Positions 22,501 to 24,446 of a stretch of 24,446 nt of DNA are shown here, piece by piece. The position numbers and the translations under genes were made by a program. The notes under the pieces are model-generated. The model did not search any database, was not told where the DNA came from, and worked only from the letters and a program-made list of their open reading frames with translations. Origin of the DNA: Ophiothrix spiculata (Eukaryota; Echinodermata; Ophiuroidea; Amphilepidida; Ophiotrichidae); the NCBI GenBank assembly GCA_000969725.1, contig JXSR01S074687.1, one strand, 5' to 3'. How positions within the stretch are numbered: position 1 is the stretch's first letter; every line of letters starts with the position of its first letter.

Positions 22501-23928
22501 GATCAGTTAGGTTATAATGAAAAATCTAAATACCATTCCTTACTCTGTTCCCTTGATCATCTCACATATTGTAAAAATTCCTCAGGGTTCACTCTGTTTA
22601 TTTGAAACCGACTGTTCAGAACTAATTTTATGTGAGTGACTACTTTATTTTGATGTGGTTGCAATGTAAGCGAATCTTGAAAAATGTAGTTAAAAGTGAA
22701 TGTGTCTTCTCTTTGATAGAGCTGTGCTGATGAGAAATGGGGTGATTGGAGGCCGCATCTAGCCATGATTCTGTCCAATCTGGTTGATAATGCCAACTTA
22801 GATGTGAGGAGTATAACATCATTAGGTGACTCATTAGGTGAGAGATTGAATTGAATTGTATGGATTAGAGGTTAATGTGGATTTCATGTCGAAGGTGAAA
22901 TGAGACAAAATCATGATCAATTTTGATGCGTCCAATTCAAAAGGCCCCAGGGGCTGAGTGAATTAGACAGCAATTAAATATTTACTGCAAATGCATTGAT
23001 TTTGTCTCATTTTAGCATTATGGAATGCAAATTTACTAACCTAATTCATACACAACAGAAAAATAATATTGCATCTTTTGTTAAAAGAAATTGGTTTTTT
23101 TATGGCCATCAAAATTAAAAACTAAGCTAAATTAAATAATTCTGAAAAAAAACCAATGTAACATTCACACGCTCTAAACTCATGTCACATAAACCGCTAT
23201 CCAACATGTGGAGTGCATCGTGAATTTTCACTCCGCTCCACATATTTTATATTCTTGCGTTCTGATTGGCTAGATGACATGCGGAGTGTATAAATGATGA
23301 TCATAATTCTCCTGAAGAGATTGTTGGAGGAACTTGCACAGTTTCTAAAATTAATTTTGATGATGAATAATGTATAAGTGGTATTTTTCACGCTACATTT
23401 ATTTTCGTGCAAAATAGGGTTAGCGCCAAAATTAATGTGTAGTTGTTGCAAAGGAAATTCCATACTCAGCCCATGTTCATGTGCGCGAAAATGAAATAAC
23501 GCGCAAAATGGGCCAAAATTGGTCGAGCACAAAAATTACTGAGCGCGAAAATATTGCGTTTAACACTGAAAACAACTTTAAAACTGTACCTTCATTTACT
23601 AGATTTGTAAATGAAGTAATCAGAATTGACTGAATAAGATATGCACAGTTACATCTCACTTGTAGATTTCACCTCAATATAGAATCTTTAAGACTTTTCA
23701 TTTCAGTTTCTGTGACTAAAATATCAAAATTAGTCGTAAAATAGGGTGATTCGACATAATACTGTGCCTCGGTCAATTGCCATTGATAATACCAATTCTA
23801 TATGTTTTGTTGACAGCATCAAGAGGCCTTCTATATGCATCACATTTCTGTTATCTAATGGCACAGATTAGTCTTGGATATTACAGCAACAAAGTCACCA
23901 AAATGGTCTTACTAGGAGCCAGTCATAG
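4517..23928 (+). CDS. SEC16: SEC16 homologue, ER exit site scaffold (5' part, 13 coding exons, runs off the window)
   Basis: Sec16 is a large peripheral ER-membrane protein that organises ER exit sites and recruits Sec23/Sec24 and Sec13/Sec31 for COPII vesicle budding. Join: 4517-4580, 6388-9521, 11765-12131, 12591-12807, 14663-14889, 16490-16641, 17511-17572, 18185-18323, 19000-19224, 21184-21281, 22052-22133, 22720-22837, 23817-23928. All introns are GT-AG and all phases agree, giving 1665 codons plus 2 nt. The identification rests on the central conserved region (residues about 1338-1454, with [15 protein letters not shown] and [12 protein letters not shown]) and the ACE1 start (from about 1515, with [17 protein letters not shown] and [14 protein letters not shown]). 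These match the Sec16 mid-region and Sec23-binding (Sec16_C) families as I know them. The N-terminal 1330 residues are disordered and not diagnostic. Metazoans may have long (A) and short (B) Sec16 forms; the long N-terminus suggests the A type. The 3' end is missing. Confidence 0.93.
4625..4950. mobile_element. hAT-like MITE, copy 1
   Basis: Ends CATTGATATACAGGGGAGAT and the inverse of CATAGATTTACAGGGTAGAT. Flanked by GTATATAC (4617-4624) and GCATATAC (4951-4958), a 7 of 8 match; 8-bp duplications are typical of hAT transposons. The interior matches 10333-10679 closely (CGCTTTGCGTGCAGGTTG, GCTGACGACGCCATTACA). Inserted 44 bases after the exon 1 donor. Small open frames across it are not genes. 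Confidence 0.85.
4959..6387 (+). other. Remainder of SEC16 intron 1
   Basis: AT-rich intron sequence with no gene or clear mobile element. A short perfect hairpin (TCATTCTGTAA, loop ACAGA, TTACAGAATGA) lies near 6136-6163. Confidence 0.6.
6388..9521 (+). CDS. SEC16: SEC16 exon 2: giant disordered N-terminal exon
   Basis: One uninterrupted 3134-base exon encodes residues 22-1066. The acceptor is TTCTTTATTCTTTATAG at 6387 and the donor is CAG|GTAAGA at 9522. The protein is rich in Gln, Pro, Ser, Asn and Ala with almost no hydrophobic core, as expected for the disordered N-terminus of long Sec16 proteins. It contains a perfect-period 9-residue repeat (residues about 177-230), three similar basophilic phosphosite-like motifs (Arg at about 453, 548 and 569), a degenerate Ala-Pro-Pro repeat (about 612-724) and a lone aromatic motif [10 protein letters not shown] (about residues 834-843). 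A large single exon in this position fits Sec16 genes. Open frames on other strands across this exon are shadows. Confidence 0.9.
6852..7013 (+). repeat. 27-bp coding minisatellite, six copies
   Basis: Six head-to-tail 27-bp units each encode PTSQWNQDV. Unit 1 differs by synonymous changes, unit 3 carries TTG for TGG (Trp to Leu), and units 4-6 are identical. The array keeps the reading frame and passes directly into PPGQGW. The internal homogeneity suggests recent expansion by slippage or unequal exchange. Confidence 0.95.
8155..8490 (+). repeat. Degenerate Ala-Pro-Pro coding repeat
   Basis: An imperfect repeat of about 10-12 residues built on the theme SIAPPAGA occurs roughly ten times, with spacing that varies by whole codons. 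The underlying DNA repeats the word GCACCTCC. It is older and more diverged than the 27-bp array. It probably forms a flexible proline-rich spacer; no fold or binding partner is implied. Confidence 0.8.
10004..10126. mobile_element. Short palindromic MITE, family 'GCTTCAAAACTC', copy 1
   Basis: Ends AGGCCGCTTCAAAACTCAAC and GAGTTTTGAAGTTCTCCCT pair. Internal words CCGGGCAGT and GGTTCTGGGCAGTTGCCAT recur in two further intron copies (11127, 18590). No coding capacity. Confidence 0.7.
10333..10679. mobile_element. hAT-like MITE, copy 2 (best preserved)
   Basis: 347 bp with ends CATAGATTTAAAGCGGAGAT and the inverse of CATAGATTTAAAGGGGAGAC. Perfect 8-bp flanking duplication GGTCCATG (10325-10332 and 10680-10687). 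Strongest evidence that the family moved by a hAT-type transposase supplied elsewhere in the genome. Confidence 0.92.
11127..11226. mobile_element. Short palindromic MITE, family 'GCTTCAAAACTC', copy 2 (diverged)
   Basis: Ends GAGATCACTTCAGAACCC and GAGTTTTAAAGTGTTCTCC pair; interior TTCTGGAACCAGCAACTCTG and GCAACTGCCGG resemble copies 1 and 3. The rest of intron 2 (9522-10003, 10688-11126, 11227-11764) shows no gene. Confidence 0.6.
11765..12131 (+). CDS. SEC16: SEC16 exon 3: Tyr/Arg-rich segment
   Basis: Acceptor TTTTTTCTCAAAG at 11764, donor G|GTAAAT at 12132. Phase 0 in, phase 1 out. It encodes residues 1067-1188, starting [16 protein letters not shown] and continuing as a Tyr/Arg/Gln/His-rich low-complexity run with repeated YSRQ and RERD words. 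Long Sec16 proteins carry a charged, Arg-containing segment upstream of the central conserved domain that helps target the protein to ER exit sites. This and the next two exons occupy that position, so the same role is inferred from position and composition only. Confidence 0.85.
12591..12807 (+). CDS. SEC16: SEC16 exon 4: Tyr/Arg-rich segment, continued
   Basis: Acceptor ATTGTTATAG at 12590, donor CAG|GTAACT at 12808. Phase 1 in, phase 2 out. It encodes [20 protein letters not shown] and onwards, then a hydrophilic Ser/Asn/Glu tail. The DYYRRxGY style of motif is similar to the region before the central domain in animal Sec16A. No stop codon occurs in the spliced frame. The exon is only 215 bases past the first two split-codon bases, so an ORF search tuned to long frames would miss it. 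Confidence 0.85.
12845..12910 (+). ncRNA. MicroRNA-precursor-like hairpin in SEC16 intron 4
   Basis: Sense to SEC16, 37 bases after the exon 4 donor. AAACAGAAATCCAG pairs with CTGGATTTTTGTTT (one G-U), then an AGT/C internal bulge, then GCAGGGCTT pairs with AAGCCCTGC, closing a 16-base loop. Length (66) and stem (23 bp) suit a pre-microRNA, but a short hairpin transposon is equally possible. Confidence 0.35.
13079..13428. mobile_element. Inverted-repeat element hosting the next insertion
   Basis: Left end CTTGGAAGTATGCAACAAGC and right end GCTTGTTACATACTTCCAAG pair with one mismatch. The right end is exactly the target site of the 932-bp element that follows. The interior is AT-rich and non-coding. 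Confidence 0.6.
13429..14360. mobile_element. 932-bp palindromic DNA element with perfect 9-bp target duplication
   Basis: Flanked by CTTCCAAGG at 13420-13428 and 14361-14369. Ends share GGCACTGTCATT and AAGGTGGACA in inverted order. Inside, arms 13655-13860 and 13930-14134 form an imperfect 200-bp palindrome (CGCCAGAATAAGAACATCCC, AACTCCAATAGCTCC). A third copy of the arm tip (GGAGTTGGGATGTTCTTG) sits near the centre. A 9-bp duplication is compatible with Mutator-like or fold-back elements. No transposase. Confidence 0.85.
14663..14889 (+). CDS. SEC16: SEC16 exon 5: Tyr/Gly/Asn-rich linker
   Basis: Acceptor TATATTTTATAG at 14662, donor CCTG|GTGAGA at 14890. Phase 2 in, phase 1 out. It encodes residues 1261-1336, beginning [20 protein letters not shown] and ending YAQQPAKPG. 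It is a Tyr/Asn/Gly-rich linker leading into the central domain in the next exon. A TTAA-flanked mobile element begins 109 bases after the donor. Confidence 0.85.
14999..15501. mobile_element. TTAA-type inverted-repeat element, copy 2 (uninterrupted)
   Basis: 503 bp flanked by TTAA at 14995-14998 and 15502-15505. Ends AGGGACTAGCCTAGATTCC and GAATCTAGGCCAGTCCCT. TTAA targets are used by piggyBac- and Kolobok-type transposases. It lacks the fold-back present in copy 1 and so represents the empty site. The rest of intron 5 to 16115 has no visible gene. Confidence 0.88.
16116..16268. mobile_element. 153-bp MITE with 6-bp target duplication
   Basis: Ends CAGACCTGAAAC and GTTTCAGGTCTG are a perfect 12-bp inverted pair. 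CAAGTT flanks both sides (16110-16115, 16269-16274). The interior repeats TTTTCCTCTTTTT-like and TTTGAG words in mirrored order. Intronic (intron 5), non-coding. Confidence 0.85.
16490..16641 (+). CDS. SEC16: SEC16 exon 6: start of the central conserved domain
   Basis: Acceptor TATTTTCTCACAG at 16489, donor GAG|GTAAGA at 16642. Phase 1 in, phase 0 out. After a Pro-rich entry (ATPPPPERM) it encodes [19 protein letters not shown] and then LIKVMPNSP and [12 protein letters not shown]. This is the hallmark start of the Sec16 mid-region, which self-associates and is needed for localisation to ER exit sites in studied species. It is one of the two strongest pieces of evidence for the gene's identity. 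Confidence 0.93.
16642..17510 (+). other. SEC16 intron 6
   Basis: AT-rich intron, including a T-rich run at 16914-16928. No gene, RNA or mobile element is supported. Confidence 0.6.
17511..17572 (+). CDS. SEC16: SEC16 exon 7: central domain, small exon
   Basis: A 62-base exon between acceptor TTTTGTCTTTTTCAG at 17510 and donor AG|GTAAGA at 17573. It encodes [20 protein letters not shown] plus a split Arg codon. The FPGPL word is typical of the Sec16 central region. Phase 0 in, phase 2 out, matching both neighbours. Confidence 0.9.
17610..17960. mobile_element. hAT-like MITE, copy 3 (inverted, diverged)
   Basis: Reverse-orientation relative of 10333-10679: CATAGATAGAGAGGGGAGAT at the left, then GTGTAATGGCGTTGTCAGTC, GAGCTCAAATTGGGG, and near the right AAAATGGCACCGAGTCTGGT. 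Internal parts are replaced or lost and the right terminus has decayed. A 91-codon open frame across it (17686-17961) is a by-product, not a gene. Confidence 0.75.
18185..18323 (+). CDS. SEC16: SEC16 exon 8: central domain, helical part
   Basis: Acceptor TTTTTTGTTTCAG at 18184, donor GGG|GTAAGT at 18324. It encodes [20 protein letters not shown], then a helix-like stretch ending [15 protein letters not shown]. The WDLLxLLCRQNG segment is strongly conserved in Sec16. Phase 2 in, phase 0 out. Confidence 0.92.
18590..18711. mobile_element. Short palindromic MITE, family 'GCTTCAAAACTC', copy 3
   Basis: Ends AGGGGCTGCTTCATATCTCG and CGAGTTTTGAAGTGACCCCT pair. The interior GGTTCTGGATGGCTGTTACT resembles copy 1. 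It lies in intron 8, between exons 8 and 9 of SEC16. Confidence 0.7.
19000..19224 (+). CDS. SEC16: SEC16 exon 9: end of central domain, linker, start of ACE1
   Basis: Acceptor ATCATCTTGTGCAG at 18999, donor AAG|GTAAGC at 19225. Phase 0 at both ends, 75 codons. It encodes [16 protein letters not shown] (end of the central domain), a Thr/Gln/Ser/Glu-rich linker that varies in length between species, and [13 protein letters not shown] (first helix of the ACE1 fold). The next exon continues EALESA, giving the family motif across the junction. The 3' half of this exon is duplicated twice in the following intron. Confidence 0.92.
19254..19361 (+). pseudogene. Decayed duplicate of the exon 9 3' half (copy B)
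   Basis: Thirty bases after exon 9 the sequence restarts as AACCAAGAATAAGGTCAACC and follows exon 9 to GGCAGGAAAAGAG. Several point changes and deletions are present. Read in the exon frame it hits TAA after PDD, and the donor GGTAAGC has become GAGTAT. It cannot serve as a coding exon. It is more diverged than copy C, so it is probably the older duplicate. Confidence 0.85.
19373..19654. mobile_element. 282-bp hairpin MITE between exon 9 duplicates
   Basis: Ends CTACAATCTTTGAAAAAATG and the inverse of CTACAATCATTGAAAAAACT, both continuing to TTGGGACA. An inner pair (CAACATTG with CAATGTTG, G-rich against C-rich) extends the hairpin. A TA at each edge is compatible with Tc1/mariner-type insertion. 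It separates decayed copy B from intact copy C. Confidence 0.75.
19681..19779 (+). CDS. Intact duplicate of the exon 9 3' half (copy C), possible alternative exon
   Basis: These 99 bases differ from exon 9 positions 19126-19224 at 7 sites. They encode 33 residues ending [15 protein letters not shown] with no stop, and keep donor AAG|GTAAGC. The three residue changes fall in the linker; in the [12 protein letters not shown] helix only synonymous changes occur. An in-frame TAA lies at 19672-19674, so an exon would need to start after it. AAAGAG at 19675-19680 would give a phase-0 acceptor but lacks a good pyrimidine tract, and a better acceptor-like site (TTGTAG, 19654) is out of phase. Inclusion between exons 9 and 10 would keep frame and duplicate the first ACE1 helix. 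Real use is uncertain. Confidence 0.4.
19780..20382 (+). other. SEC16 intron 9, middle part
   Basis: No supported gene. Open frames here lack recognisable content or flanking splice logic. Confidence 0.5.
20383..20632. repeat. Two adjacent hairpin repeats
   Basis: 20386-20470 is bounded by ATTATTATGTTC and GAACATAATAAT and contains ACCGATTT/AAATCGGT. 20476-20632 is a larger hairpin: arms of about 68 bases (AAAATTGGATGG, GCATGATAC, AAAGATATTGGTC, GAAATATCG with their inverses) around a GC-rich 23-base loop, 20544-20566. Probably two nested or adjacent MITEs. The remainder of intron 9 to 21183 shows nothing further. Confidence 0.75.
21184..21281 (+). CDS. SEC16: SEC16 exon 10: ACE1 domain
   Basis: Acceptor TTTTGCCTTTTACAG at 21183, donor AAG|GTGAGA at 21282. 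It encodes [20 protein letters not shown], then [12 protein letters not shown] and a split Arg. The WGHAL and SKMD-like words are diagnostic of the Sec16 ACE1 alpha-solenoid that pairs with Sec13. Phase 0 in, phase 2 out. Confidence 0.93.
21746..21855. repeat. 110-base imperfect hairpin in intron 10
   Basis: Arms of about 50 bases (CGATATCCATCGATCGATGC and ATCGATCCATATCG; GCGCAGTCTT and AAGACTGCGC) around the loop TCCTTGTGC. Unusually GC-rich for this intron. Could be a MITE or a structured RNA. The rest of introns 10 and 11 shows no gene. Confidence 0.65.
22052..22133 (+). CDS. SEC16: SEC16 exon 11: ACE1 domain
   Basis: Acceptor TTTTTTTACCCACAG at 22051, donor ACA|GTAAGT at 22134. It encodes [20 protein letters not shown] and then NRQPAAVT. 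The [12 protein letters not shown] segment is conserved across Sec16 proteins. Phase 2 in, phase 0 out. Confidence 0.93.
22720..22837 (+). CDS. SEC16: SEC16 exon 12: ACE1 domain
   Basis: Acceptor CTTCTCTTTGATAG at 22719, donor TTAG|GTGAGA at 22838. It encodes [20 protein letters not shown], then [19 protein letters not shown]. The [14 protein letters not shown] helix is a Sec16 signature. Phase 0 in, phase 1 out. Confidence 0.93.
22898..23013. mobile_element. Short MITE-like inverted repeat in intron 12
   Basis: AAATGAGACAAAATCA at 22898-22913 faces TGATTTTGTCTCATTT at 22998-23013, a perfect 16-bp inverted pair. The interior is non-coding. The rest of intron 12 (23014-23816) is AT-rich with several GCGCGAAAAT words at 23480-23560, probably repeat-derived, and has no supported gene. 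Confidence 0.65.
23817..23928 (+). CDS. SEC16: SEC16 exon 13: ACE1 domain, last exon in the window
   Basis: Acceptor TTTTGTTGACAG at 23816, donor ATAG|GTAAGA at 23929. It encodes [20 protein letters not shown], then [17 protein letters not shown] and a split Arg codon (phase 2 out). [18 protein letters not shown] and LLGASH words are conserved in ACE1. The remaining ACE1 helices, the C-terminal Sec23-binding part and the stop codon must lie downstream of 24446. Confidence 0.93.
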
Positions 23929-24171
23929 GTAAGATGGTGCTCAAATCAAATAATCCTAATGAACGAATACAGGCAGATTTTTTTTTCTTAATTAGCAAAG
24001 TTTCAAACTATATGATTCTGATATTTACTACAAAATCATTACTAAGTAATGGAATCTCGGAATCTTTGCTAAGATGTTTGTCTGACTTGGTGGGAGCATT
24101 GGGTCAGATATTCGATCTTCTCCGCCCCTTACATGAAGTATTTAGAGTTGGGTGAATATTTCATGAGAGAT

Positions 24172-24245
24172 TGTCGTCTTTCGGAGGGGACATAAAGCCG
24201 TCGGTCCCATGTACAGAAGAGTCATACCTGTACATGTAATCGCAG
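24172..24245. repeat. Dispersed-repeat-like segment
   Basis: TCGTCTTTCGGAGGGGACAT followed by AAAGCCGTCGGTCCC resembles conserved tails of SINE/LINE-type repeats that I have seen in many invertebrate genomes; the family cannot be named from this window. Confidence 0.4.
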
Positions 24246-24368
24246 TCAGTATCGTAACCAGGGAGCAATCGGCCCTTTTTTTTTTTATCTTCATGCTATT
24301 TTTAGTTACACCATCTAAATTGGTAGGTCTTGAGAAGTAGTTTAAGCACTAAGAGGGTGACCCCCGGA

Positions 24369-24413
24369 AAAGTTCACACGGGACCCCCCTCAGGGGGGTC
24401 CAATATGAACTTT
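24369..24413. repeat. Compound perfect palindrome
   Basis: AAAGTTCA, spacer CACG, GGACCCCCC, loop TCA, GGGGGGTCC, spacer AATA, TGAACTTT. Both stems are perfect. It may mark the end of a mobile element that continues past the window. Confidence 0.85.
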
Positions 24414-24446
24414 ATCGAAAGTATGTCAACATTGGTATCAAATGAA

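Noticed and set aside
23197-23532. 111-codon minus-strand frame in intron 12
   Set aside because: No recognisable domain; covers repeat-like sequence with recurring GCGCGAAAAT words.
23934-24155. 73-codon frame just after exon 13
   Set aside because: It begins inside the donor-proximal intron, does not continue the Sec16 frame and shows no recognisable domain.
1-24446. tRNA, rRNA or retroviral genes
   Set aside because: No cloverleaf arms, conserved rRNA blocks, reverse transcriptase motifs or long terminal repeats were seen by eye.

Overview
This window is animal nuclear DNA: AT-rich, intron-rich, with GT-AG introns and many small inverted-repeat transposons. It carries the 5' part of one recognisable gene, a SEC16 homologue (scaffold of ER exit sites), on the + strand. 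The species cannot be fixed from the sequence. A marine invertebrate is plausible from the protein divergence and repeat style, but that is an inference. I see no bacterial, viral or CRISPR-like content.

Layout. 1-700 holds a possible first coding exon of an unrecognised minus-strand gene (423-473), facing away from SEC16. 1356-4190 is a block of nested mobile elements between them. SEC16 starts at 4517 and I trace thirteen coding exons to 23928, where the last donor leads out of the window. Spliced, these give 4997 nt (1665 codons plus 2 nt), with every exon phase matching. Exons 1-2 encode a roughly 1060-residue disordered Q/P/S-rich N-terminus. Exons 3-5 encode a Tyr/Arg-rich low-complexity stretch. 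Exons 6-9 encode the central conserved region, and exons 9-13 the first part of the alpha-helical ACE1 (Sec13-binding) domain. The rest of ACE1 and the C-terminus lie downstream.

The introns are loaded with short non-autonomous DNA transposons. They include a hAT-like family with 8-bp target duplications (4625, 10333, and an inverted copy near 17610), a TTAA-flanked family (2822, 14999), a 932-bp palindromic element with a perfect 9-bp duplication (13429-14360), and several hairpin elements.

The most interesting item is in intron 9. The 3' half of exon 9, which encodes the start of ACE1, is present three times. One extra copy is dead. The other (19681-19779) is open, keeps its splice donor and is phase-compatible, so it may be an alternative exon. 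Other points are an 89-bp near-perfect fold-back nested three elements deep, and a microRNA-precursor-like hairpin in intron 4. I found no evidence of a wholly new multi-gene system.
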